Source of the DNA: Isoetes taiwanensis
Lineage: Eukaryota > Streptophyta > Lycopodiopsida > Isoetales > Isoetaceae
NCBI GenBank assembly: GCA_021234155.1
Contig: JAJEKV010000021.1
Location: 18,087,710-18,151,709, forward strand
Reading direction: 5' to 3'
Length of the DNA stretch: 64,000 bases
Positions 1 through 9,550 of the stretch are shown here, piece by piece. Below the pieces are notes generated by a model, which did not search any database, was not told where the DNA came from, and saw only the letters and a program-made list of their open reading frames with translations. The stretch's first letter is position 1, and the number at the start of each line of letters is the position of its first letter. Position numbers and translations under genes: made by a program.

Positions 1-240
1 GGTGTCGGCATGATACGCACGCTGCATGAATCGCCCAATGCGCGAGTTTCGCATTTTATCGACAGCGGACGTCACAATACCGGGCGTATTCGGCCCTGAT
101 GAAAATGCAAAGATATTGGCGCATTCGCGCTGGCGCAGTATTCATGCCGACAATTACACGGACGAATACACGCCAATTGCCAATTGGCAAAGATGAATTC
201 ACGCCACGCGCGAATTGGCACGCCGCTTTTTGACGCTTTC
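1..240. repeat. Degenerate GCGC-rich imperfect palindromes (family C)
   Basis: This stretch has no convincing reading frame. It is rich in short, partly self-complementary motifs such as CACGCCAATTG, CCAATTGG and CACGCCACGCGCG. The same motif CACGCCAAGCGCG returns as a precise hairpin at 2276-2337, inside the intron of the gene that follows. I read it as the degenerate repeat set belonging to the family C gene to its right, by analogy with the palindromes around copies A and B. The repeats are less regular here, so the assignment is tentative. Confidence 0.4.
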
Positions 241-441
241 CCCCTGATTATTTTTGCTTGATCTAAAAGGCGTTAATTTTGTATGCCCTGCTCATATTGG
301 TCGACATGCTTTCCTTTGCACGCAGCCCTTACGTGGAACAACTCCATCATCATGCCCGCCAATGGATAGAATATAGAAGACCCCCGCAAACAAAACAGGG
401 GAGGAACGTAAGTCCGAGGAGTTTAAGGCATTGAAAAGACC

Positions 442-2273
442 TTGGCTCGGACTATCATCCAAGATAGGAAACCAAGAGCCAAAAAAAAAACAGGAAAAGA
501 AACTGGGGAGGAAGCAGACGAGACGTCTGAAGCAGCTTCCAGAGGTCCTACAGATGCCTACAAGATCGTCTTCGCTAAGGACGAAGTGTGGGCGAAGTGG
601 AACGCGTTCGGGATGCTTATGCTCGTAAACAAACTACCGGACCCAATGGGACGAGTGCCTCCTCAAGATACTTCAATATTTGATCTCAAGACTACTGAGA
701 TGAGGAAAGTACAGGCCTCCAAGATGATGAAATCATTTGGTTGTTAAATCAATGCATAAACAAAGAAGTTCTGTACAAGAAGGCTTCTTCAGTTAAGGAC
801 AAAATGTCCTTCATTGATTGTTGCACTCATATATAAAGAACATGCGAGTTATGAAGGTAGCGGTTGGTGAAGAACTTCGAAGCTATCCGGTGATGTAACA
901 TTGTTCAAGTCGGCCCGCTAGACAAGTATGGCGTGTCTCACTGATGACATCAAGAAATACGTCTTTTGGTCGAAGGAATTTCGCAAAACAGAAATCAAAG
1001 AACCAACAAAGACACCTCAAAGCTATCGATAAGGTGATGGCTGAGCCGAGAAGAAAGGTTGCCATCTCCGAAAGATGTTGGTGGTGACTTACCGCACTCC
1101 AATACCTGGTCTCTACTTGCTATAAAGGTCTCCTACCCGATACAACAATAGGCCCTCGTAATATTTCTCTGTTTGTATTGGATAGCAGGACTGCAAAAGG
1201 AGAGAAGGGGATGACTCAACAGGAGTACATCAGTTTTTTTAGTAGCTGCATAGGCTTAACAACTCAGAAGCTCTTTACTATTGTCATCATATGCCCCCCA
1301 GGAGAGCCTCATATGCATGCTTTGGTGGCTTCATACGACTTGGAATGCCTAAAGGTCGTTAGAGAAGGCTCTCTTCTCTTTGAGATAAAGGATATTGATT
1401 TGAGGGTGCAGTATAAAAGCGCTTGTATAATCTTCATAATGATATCCCTTGTGCCAGATGACGACTATGAGGTAGCTAAGAGCAAAGGGACATCGGATAA
1501 AGGTGCATGACAGTGTTTTCTTTTGGATGAACCCAACTTGAAAAATGTCTTCTACAAAGCAGATGATGAGGATGAAGCAAATGAATGCGAGGAATTTGAT
1601 GTTCCTAACCTCTACCGGAAAGACATCACTCTGGAATTGCTGACAAAAGAAAAGGGACTCTTGAATAAACATGGGTTTGCAATCAATCTGGCAAGCTATC
1701 TTGTTGAGGCATTTGCACTTGCTGTTAATTGCATGTTGGAGGGTATATTGGTAGAGAGGCCCTGAAGACATCAAGAAGATATTTAAGTTTCGTCAACGAT
1801 GACCAGTCCAGGGATTTCCTTGAAGTGTTTTTCGAAAAGGTACTAGCCACGGCTGATTGGGGTCCTGTCAAAGATAAAAAACCGTTGGCTTTGGTACCTT
1901 ACGAAGGGCAGAAGCAGAATACTAGTTCACAAAAGCCTACGAGTGCAACTCCAGAATGTTCAAAAAGCAATGCAACCCCCGAAGAGAAGGCCGAAATGCT
2001 AGAGCGGGAACGTGAGACCATGGAGAAAAATTTGGCGTCCATGCTTGATAACATTCCAACTGGTAATGTCCAGCTTGGGGGTACGACTGCGGCAGTTCCT
2101 GATACCAGCCAGGATGATCATGCAAGCTCAGATGCAACCACTGAGGTTAGGAATCAAACTCCTGTGGTAGCTTTCATAGAAGAGAACGTGTCCAAACTTA
2201 ACAGTGGCGTTCATGCTTCTGACAGTAAGCATCCGGGGAGTCAAGTAGACGCGGATGACGGCGATGATGAAAG
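442..2273 (+). pseudogene. Copy C: degenerate ParB/methyltransferase-family gene, C-terminal half
   Basis: Reading-frame pieces at 442-747, 1178-1765 (one in-frame TGA at 1508-1510) and 1729-2273 line up with the last part of copies A and B. The segment EYISFFSSCIGLTTQKLF corresponds to the conserved F..I..LT..LYW region of B. The piece after 1729 reads HVGGYIGREALK and then YLSF, matching FFSGGAFSRAAL and then ALSF in B, where the SAM-binding motif I lies. The FSG core of motif I is gone, so the methyltransferase fold is probably dead here. An acidic tail follows, as in B. The last exon ends GATGAAAG before GTAATT and splices in frame to the phosphatase exon at 2383. Homology is judged by eye and distant; the ParB-like part would lie to the left or be lost. 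Confidence 0.4.
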
Positions 2274-2382
2274 GTAATTCACGCCAAGCGCGATATGTAG
2301 CTTATTTATGAAGCATAAAACGCGCTTGGCGTGTATTGCAGAACACTTTTGCATGGCTAACTCTTTGTTTTCCATGGTTCAG
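2274..2382 (+). other. 109-bp intron containing a 17-bp-stem hairpin
   Basis: The GT-AG intron is inferred from frame continuity: two bases (AG) left over upstream plus G of GCCTCC restore an open frame into the phosphatase domain. It contains an inverted repeat, with left arm 2276-2292 (AATTCACGCCAAGCGCG) and right arm 2321-2337, one mismatch and a 28-nt loop. The hairpin begins two bases after the donor site and fills most of the intron. Confidence 0.5.
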
Positions 2383-3022
2383 GCCTCCACCTGCTTGTGA
2401 CAAAATCATTGTCTTCGATCTGAATGGTGTCCTGTGTAAAACGTTTCCTAAGAAGCTTATTAACAGGGATGACTTCGAGCAAGTCCCTCTAGAATCGAAT
2501 ACTAAGTGGATCTATCCTCGTCCACACTTAGAAGATATGATGAATGAGGCGTTCAAATTGTTTCGAGTTGCCATCTGGTCCTCAATGGAACGCAGAAATG
2601 TTGATGAAGTACTTAGGGTATTACCAGGCATGAATCGAGACTTTGTGACGATTTGGGACCAAAGTAAGTGTATAAAGTTTCCACATCCAAGAGATTCGGA
2701 TGGCAAACTGGTCTTCGTGAAACATCTTGGTACTATGATGGATCAGCTTGGCATTCAAAAGAAAGAGGACATCATAATAGTAGATGATGATGCTCTTAAG
2801 TGCTTTTATAATCAAGGTCAGGCTCTAAATCCACCAACTTATACTCCACAAGATTACTCAACAGATGAGTTTCTAGTACTATTCATGTCCATCATGAGTG
2901 GCTTGGCTTCTGGTAAAACAGTATCAGATGTTGTCAAAACGCATCCAGAACTAGATCGGACTAAGGAGATGGATCCCTATCTTGAGAGTTATTTGACAAA
3001 GAAAGGACTAGTCCCTCCATGA
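2383..3022 (+). CDS. FCP1-like HAD phosphatase domain, C-terminal exon of copy C
   Basis: This is a complete FCP1/NLI-interacting-factor-type HAD domain. It shows motif I VFDLNGVL, motif II VAIWSSM, the WDQSKC block, and motif III/IV VDDDALKC followed by NPPTY. The D-x-N-G-x-L form of motif I, with Asn replacing the second Asp of classic DxDGT, is typical of a plant subgroup of FCP1-homology proteins, so this looks like host-derived sequence. No ATG opens the frame. The acceptor at 2381-2382 joins in frame to the acidic tail of the degenerate methyltransferase-like gene, giving a fusion. Members of the fold act on phosphoserine or phosphothreonine, for example of the RNA polymerase II tail; activity with Asn in motif I is uncertain. 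It may alternatively be a host gene whose first exons were replaced. Confidence 0.75.
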
Positions 3023-4240
3023 TGTAATCTTCATATCAAGTGAATACAATGTAAAAAGTGTTCTTTGTATATTGATGTGTTGTTATCTACAGATGCTAAT
3101 CAAACACCACATTCTTCTCACTAAAACAAGAAAATGTTAAACCACCCACTACTACAATGCAAAAATTTGCAACAATGCAAAACAGCATGTCACACAACAA
3201 AACACTATATTGAGAAAAGGGTATGCAAATGTGGCGTGCTTTTGGAATAGACATAAATCCAATTTAAATGAATGATGGTTATTATGATGTTGGCGAATTT
3301 TTCTTGGTCCCCAGCTAAAGTGCAACTATTTAACTTCAAACTTTGAGCACTAATTAGTACATCAATGACATTGATTCAATATGCTTCTTTTACAAAATGG
3401 TAACAAACTTGTTCAAAGTACAATTCATAAGGAACAAACAATATTGTTTGAAGGAACATGCATGTTTAAGTTGGGGTCAAATGCATCCAAATGGTGATTG
3501 GTGATGAAGCACTTTAGGGTCAACAATTGCAAGAAGAGATCACTACTATTTAAAGTTTAAAATGCGCATCATATAACATTATAGCATTTAACCTAAACAA
3601 CTTATAGATACAAATTCAAAATATGATTGAGGTAGCTAATGGCAATTCCTAAATGAAAGAGCCCTGAATAGAATTGGCATGGCTATTTGAATTGATCAGG
3701 TTTCTCCTAATCAACTTTAGAGAAGGCGATTCAGTACACCATGCAGCAAACAATCACGGCTAAACTCTAAGCGTTCAGAATTTATCCCCTTTTGGAGTGG
3801 CTAAATTATACTTTTTCTAAAAAATTTGCCTTTATAAACTTTAGCCATGAAATTTGACAAAAGGTCTAAAAAATCGCCATACAAAAAACTCTTGCTTATA
3901 TGCGCTCCATGTTGCATGCATGTTCTATCTTGCATGCATATTCTATCTTGCATGCATGCCAAGCATGCATATACGCACATGAGTACGTATACTAGCCTAT
4001 CAAATGGTCAGGATTGTTATAGTCTCTCCTTCTAAAATTTAACCCATGTCCTCATGGGTCGTTATGGATTTACTGAAGCATTCTATAATTCAAATGTATC
4101 AAATATAGCACAACTTTAACTCAAATCAAAACTTCACCTTAGAAGTATAACTACTATCCATCTTACTGAACATACCACGAGAAGAACCCTTATCTCAACT
4201 TGATCTATTATCCACCATCTTAGTAGCTAAGGATCCAACC
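3023..4240. other. Non-coding stretch with RY (CATGCA) repeats
   Basis: No supported gene. At 3911-3968 a ~20-bp unit containing TTGCATGCAT is repeated about three times; CATGCA is the RY element bound by plant B3-domain regulators, but the setting gives no target gene. Around 3760-3850 there are GGCTAAA-type motifs like those at 9.0-9.5 kb and at the ends of the hAT element, suggesting an old non-autonomous relic. Confidence 0.3.
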
Positions 4241-4281
4241 TGTAATCTGTCAATCAATATCAACACCCAAAGATCCAACAC

Positions 4282-4850
4282 GCTCTGATACCAACTGTGA
4301 CGTTCCTAACCGACATGCCCTTAACCAACTGGGCAAAACTGTCTAGATGTTTATGAGTAGTCGCTTCTACTCATTTATGTCGGTAACTCAGGAACGCCCT
4401 ACAGGCACATTCAAGGTTCGAATACTCGAGCGGTCTACCATGGGCCCGTTACAGTCTCTCCCACTAGAACTATGCTCATCCTCGAGCATCCAAGGCTATA
4501 CCACTTCTATGTCATACCATATCACAGTGATTACTAAGTCTTTGCAAATTACCCATGCATATAGGCACCCATGGAGACTCGAACTCGAGACCTGCTCTGT
4601 GGGTAAGTAAAGTGATATAAATTAGGTCAAAATTGCATGGAAAAGGTTGATTTGGGCCTGAGAAGTGTCGATTTAGCATGGAAAACTCAGAAAAAGCAGG
4701 ATCACATTTGGAACGTTACATTTAATATCAGAGCAGGTCTCGAGTTCGAGTCTCCATGGATGCCTATATGCATGGGTAATTTGCAAAGACTTGGTAATCA
4801 TTGTGGCATGGTATGACATAGACATGGTATAGCCTTGGATGCTCGAGGAT
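4282..4850. repeat. 120-bp near-perfect inverted repeat next to a tRNA-iMet primer-site-like motif
   Basis: Arms lie at 4480-4599 and 4729-4850 with a ~129-bp spacer; by eye they are roughly 94% identical. At 4282-4293 the sequence GCTCTGATACCA is the complement of TGGTATCAGAGC, the classic primer-binding site for initiator Met-tRNA in plant LTR retrotransposons. A weaker copy (AATATCAGAGC) opens the right arm. The arms also hold GAGTTCGAGTCTCC, which resembles a tRNA T-arm or B-box. It could be an inverted TRIM/LTR remnant or a SINE-like piece; no retroelement protein is seen. Confidence 0.5.
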
Positions 4851-5550
4851 TTGTAATGGCTTGGATTTTATGATATACAACGGAACAAAGAGATTTCCAG
4901 AAACCGATAAATGTACTTGTAAAGGGAGGAGCGTTGTTGATTACTTCATGGCATCCGCTCAATTTGTAGAGCATGTTACATGTCTACAAATTCTTGATGA
5001 AAGGAGTGAATCTGACCATGTGCCAATGGTGGCTCACATTAAAACCTCAGGATGGGGTGCTCCAATCTTGATAAAGTTTACAGCCTCTTTGTCAATGTCA
5101 ACAGCAACACAATTGTGGCCCTTTTCAAGTGCACATGCTATTGTTGTACCAGAGCCAGAGAAAACATCAAGCACCCAATCTCCTGGACGTGGAACATATC
5201 CAGAAGATGGTTAATGAGCTTATGTGGCTTCTGATAAATGGTTGACAATCCTGCCTTGAGCATTTTGGTCCTGCAGCTGCTCCCGTTTAATTTGCAATAG
5301 TGTTTTTTTGACAAAGTTGACATTAAACAGTCCTTGAGACAAGGTCCTGCAGCTGGACATTAAACGCTTGAACGTGGACTGCTGGAAACTCTAGGACATT
5401 AGAAAAATTTTGGCAGGCTGCTGTGTTGAAATGCTCCATAGTGCGCTTCCCGTCGAAACTCCAGTAAGCTACATGGAGATATTCAATCTTGCTCAGTAGC
5501 CTCGATCCTCCACCATGGTAGTTAATGTTTGTTTTGTACCTGCAGAAACG

Positions 5551-5583
5551 TATTCCAGAATAGGAAGTACGTATTCCAGAATA
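5551..5583. repeat. Two family A palindromes in a copy A intron
   Basis: TATTCCAGAATA occurs at 5551-5562 and 5572-5583, just beyond the acceptor of the exon that encodes NVLEFPAV on the minus strand. These are the one-base variant of the TATTCCGGAATA palindrome. Confidence 0.8.
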
Positions 5584-6407
5584 GGAAAAAAGAAGAAGAT
5601 GAGTTAAAATTACAACGATGACTCTAAACTTGAACGAAAGAAAGAATCAATTGCATTCGAGATTTAAAAACTCACCAGACCATATTTTCATAACCGGCTT
5701 ACACAGGAGAACCGAAATGGTTCTTGAAAGTAGCTTCCACGAGTCCGGCCTGCATGCTAGAGTGGAACACAAGAAGACGCCAATGCTTTGCTGTGGTAAC
5801 CTGCGTAATGCCGTCGACGAAAGCATTAAATTCTGAATTCTTAAAAGGCTGGTCGTCGTAGCGGCTATCCTTCAGCTTAAAGCCATATGGCAAGTTTGCT
5901 ATGACCAAGGTGAAATCTTGTGGCTTTATCGTTCCAGGAAACTTCGTGCAGTCTTCATGAACAATGGAAAAAAAAAAGTTATTTTGGTCGAACATAGAAA
6001 ACCTCTCGTAGTCGGACGACTCAACATCTACAATTCGCCTGTCCGCTAACGTCCTCTCCTCTCGAGCTGTCCTTACCAGGTGCATGAATCCTTCTGGTAG
6101 GTCCTTGTTCTTCTTCTTGCTCTGTTAGTAAATAAAGTCACGCCAACAGCACAAATGGAGAAATATTAAAAACAAGAAGGCGACGTACCCAGCCCTCAAA
6201 ATTTGGAGCGTATTGAATAATACGCTCGTCGAAGGTAGCAATGGGATAGAGCTCTTTACACCTCTCCCAGCTGTCCACGTTCAACTGCTCTATTAAATAT
6301 GCCTGGCATGTTATAACATTTTTTTGGTTGAAAGTCAACAACACAAAAAATTAGTGTGCCACGACCAACAACTTAGTAAGAAAGAAAGAAAAGGAGAACT
6401 AGCACTG

Positions 6408-6541
6408 TATTCCGGAATACCCAAACACCACAGAGGCAGAGCAAAAGTATATTCCGGAATACACTCCTGCTTGAACGTGAAGCAAAAGTGTATTCCGGAA
6501 TACACTTGCTTCATGTTCAAGCAAAAGTGTATTCCAGAATA
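6408..6541. repeat. Four family A palindromes in a copy A intron
   Basis: Copies at 6408-6419, 6450-6461, 6491-6502 (all TATTCCGGAATA) and 6530-6541 (TATTCCAGAATA), spaced about 40 bp apart. They fill the intron between the exon ending at 6569 (donor GTAAGT) and the next exon starting near 6310 on the minus strand. Confidence 0.8.
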
Positions 6542-8241
6542 ACAAACGAGACTTAAATATCAACTTACTTATGCAGTTCCTTGGACATTTCTTCCAGTGT
6601 GAAGTCTTTATCGACAACTTTCTGGAGAAGCTTTTCTAGCAACTCCATATCAGTGAAGCCCTGCATCTCCCTCCACACTGTAGTGGTCATCTCTTTTTTG
6701 GGGACGCCGGAACCCTTCTTTCGGACACCTTTCCCTTGCTCTTCAGCTCACCCCATTCAAACATATTAAATATTTCATTCTGCAGCTCCCAGATCTGCAC
6801 TCGGAAATGAAAGGCTGTTAGAGTATTCAACGGAAACTAACACACAAAATGTATTCTGGAATACAAAAATAACATACTCATCCATCTCTAAAGGCAAGCT
6901 GGAACCAGTTATCATGGCTTATCAGTGACTGCCGTTTGTTCGCCTCATCGTACTTAAGGCAGCACTCTATTGCACACGCCTCCTTAAGCTCCAAGGAGTT
7001 GGCTGATTTCTTTAAGTCTTTGCATACTTTTCTTTGAAAATAACGTACTCCCTGTGCATGAACCTTATCTTATCGACAAAGCTCATCTTCAGTTTGTACT
7101 CGACGTTGTCTGCGTTGTGCGTATTGGCGACGATTTTTGCTTCCTCGTCTGTCAGACTGCACAAAGAACTGAGAGATATCTCAGATTGTTCTTTTCCTTG
7201 TACAATTTCCTTCTGGCTTTAAAGTTGTGGTTTCCCCCAAGACATAGTGCGTGTAGGTTTCTGCATTTTTTCTATCATAGTCTTGAGGGGTTGTGCACTG
7301 CTTCCTGTTGACAAGGACAACACTTGGGGCCACATGAGCATTTGGATTGCTCCTTATTCTGTCCTTCAGGTTCTTTAAGTGATCTACGTAGATTTTTCGA
7401 ACCTGAAGTGGACGTTCACTAGCTTCATTTTTAGGGGGTTTCATGCATGTTACTGGAAGATAAATTACTCCTTGTACAAATTTTTCCCTGTTTACTACCT
7501 CCATTCTTTCGGAGGTCTTAACAAGTTTTTTCTCCTTTATTGCAGCCCGGGTGCTTTTCCTTTTCCCGTTCTTTTCTTTGTGCTTTTCTCGGGAGCTCTA
7601 CTATTTCAAGCTACTGTACTTTTCTTTTCTTTGGTTCCTTAGCAGCTATAGTGTCTCTTGGCCTGCTAAGTTTTTTGGGCTGCTCTTTGGGCTGCTCCTC
7701 TACTTCTTCCTCGGAACTTCCGTCCTTGTCCTGCCCAGAAGTACTTGCAGAAGAATACTTTTCAGCTTCTTCCTCATGCTCGGACTCAATAACAGGAAAG
7801 TCCTCGCTCTGACTGGAACAAACCTGCCTAATAATGGAAGCTAGGCTTCGTTTGTTCCGGTAATGGGAGATATACCTGTACAGTGCTTGTGGTTGCACAT
7901 TGACGATTCTGAAGCTTGCAATGTCCACCACTATGTAGCCCTGGGAGGTCTTGAAAGATAGCCTCCCCACTTGACCTCCTTGCCCGGCAACCTCAGAAAC
8001 ATCTTTTATTGTCCCAAGGTTGACAAACTCGGAGTCGGCATAGTGTTTATTCCCAGGGCTTTTGCAAACGTGAAGAAATGTCAGTGTGCTATACTTGCCG
8101 CCAGCACCTCTGGTTACGAACCATTGTATTTGAAAATTTTCGTAAACCGCAGGCTTATTTGTGTCCCTAGTCTGCTTTATTGGATGTGGCCGTTGGACAA
8201 GCTTAAGCACTTTCTTTGGTGCCTCCTTGCTTCCTTCTTGC

Positions 8242-8770
8242 CTGCCAGAGTAACGTAAAAAACAACACTGTCACGAGTAGAAAAGGAACAAAAACTGTAT
8301 TCCAGAATAAGAATTGCTAATTTGTGCGTTAAATGCAAGCAAAAAGAAGAAAAAATAGCCAGAAAAAAGTTGCACAAACATGTTTTTTCATGCTCTAATT
8401 TAACTAATTGTGTAAGCTAAAAACAACAAAAAAAGGACACTATTTTCCACAAATCCGAGATACATATTCCGGAATACACTGTGCCTTTCGTTAGAGGGAC
8501 AAAGTGTATTCCAGAATACACTTTGGCCTTCTTGTGTGAGCAAAGTGTATTCCGGAATACACTTTGTTCTTCAGACGAAGGGCAAAGTGTATAGGTAAAG
8601 TGTATTCCGGAATACACTTTGCCCTTTGCTCACTCAAGAAGGGCAAAGTGTATTCCGGAATACACTTTGCCGTTCAGACGAAAGGCAGAGTGTATTCCAG
8701 AATACACTTTTGCCCACAAAAGTAAACTAAAACAGAGACAAAAGACGTACTATGTACTTTATATACTTAC
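8242..8770 (-). repeat. Palindrome-rich first intron of copy A (family A array)
   Basis: The intron runs from GTAAG at 8770 to CAG at 8242. It holds about eight copies of the 12-bp palindrome TATTCCGGAATA or its one-base variant TATTCCAGAATA, at 8298, 8465, 8507, 8548, 8603, 8651 and 8693, most embedded in a perfect 26-bp palindrome flanked by CAAAGTG and CACTTTG. Spacers are 40-55 bp and themselves partly similar (CAGACGAAGGGCAAAG). More copies lie in later introns at 5551, 5572, 6408, 6450, 6491, 6530 and 6852, and at 8907 upstream. None is in a coding exon. Confidence 0.85.
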
Positions 8771-9039
8771 CTGTCCATAATTTTCGCTATGTAAATCGGA
8801 ATACGCAACTGAGGCGCTCAATTTTCCTTTTTAAAGGTAGACTATTGTCAGTTATCTATTTTTATGTAAAGTGGAATATGTCTTGTCCAGACAGGATGGA
8901 CTAGTATATTCCGGAATAGGTTTCATGCACTCACACAGCAAATGCACCACATGAAACAGTATTTCGAAATACCTTTTTATATTCTCGAATAGCAATTGCA
9001 CAACCGCCCAGTGAGCAGGGAAAAAATTAAGGAACTTTT

Positions 9040-9510
9040 ATATTGAAAGTGGTGAAATAGACTTGGCTAAAGTATGCCAAAAGTTGAGGTGAAAGTTTCT
9101 AATGTTTAGCTAAACTTTCTAAATTTTGTCACCTGTACTTTCTTACGTTTTGCTAAACTACTATTTTTTAAAAGAAAAATCTTCTATCTTTTGACTATTT
9201 TGCACTAATTTAGGACCTAAATATTAACTGACCATAATAAATATAAAGGCTATAGGATAATTTGGCTAAAGTATACTAAAATTTGACGTAAAAGCTTCTA
9301 AGTTTTAGCTAAACTTTTCAAATTTTGGCAGTCACACTTTCTTGCGATTAGCTAAAGTCGGACGAAATGGAGGTGGGGTGTGAAATAGACTTGGCTAAAA
9401 TTTTATTTTTCTTAGCCCAAAAAGGGCCATAGTTTAGCCAATTTTTTTTTAAACAAGGCCAAAATTTCGCCATTTAGCTAAGTTTAGCCACTAATTTTTT
9501 CCATGCCAGT
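9040..9510. repeat. Relic non-autonomous element with GGCTAAA motifs
   Basis: Two ~100-bp segments starting near 9049 and 9258 resemble each other, each containing TTGGCTAAAGTAT and TTTAGCTAAACTTT. The end at 9466-9485 (CCAAAATTTCGCCATTTAGC) closely resembles the right terminal part of the hAT element (23117-23135, CCTAAAATTTCGCCATTTGG). It is probably a degenerate non-autonomous relative of that hAT family. Confidence 0.4.
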
Positions 9511-9550
9511 GAGTTACTTATATGCCCCCATTGTTTTGCAGTTGTTTAAG

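Larger units (their letters stand above)
5034..8778 (-). pseudogene. Copy A: ParB-like plus beta-class DNA amino-methyltransferase
   Basis: A spliced gene whose domains read in order as follows. (1) An 8-nt first exon, ATGGACAG, at 8778-8771. (2) A long exon from 8241 with an acidic/lysine-rich linker. (3) A ParB/Srx-like domain around 7500-7150: RPLQVRKIYVDHLKNL, a PSVVLV strand, then YTHYVLG followed by GNH if one base is restored in a C5 run near 7226. (4) A helical region at 6796-6569. (5) An exon at 6128-5699 with methyltransferase motif IV VIANLPYGF. (6) An exon near 5530-5340 with NVLEFPAV. (7) KPHKLINHLL, then motif I VLDVFSGSGTT and CVAVDID near 5210-5060. Motif IV before motif I defines the beta class; NxPY favours N6-adenine over N4-cytosine. 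Breaks include a TAG at 7611-7613, at least two frameshifts in the ParB region and one before motif I. ParB-methyltransferase fusions are common in phages, so a bacterial/phage origin followed by intron gain is likely. Confidence 0.7.

Noticed and set aside
4861-5214. 117-codon plus-strand frame
   Set aside because: It is the antisense shadow of the methyltransferase motif I exon, whose minus-strand reading has clear family motifs.
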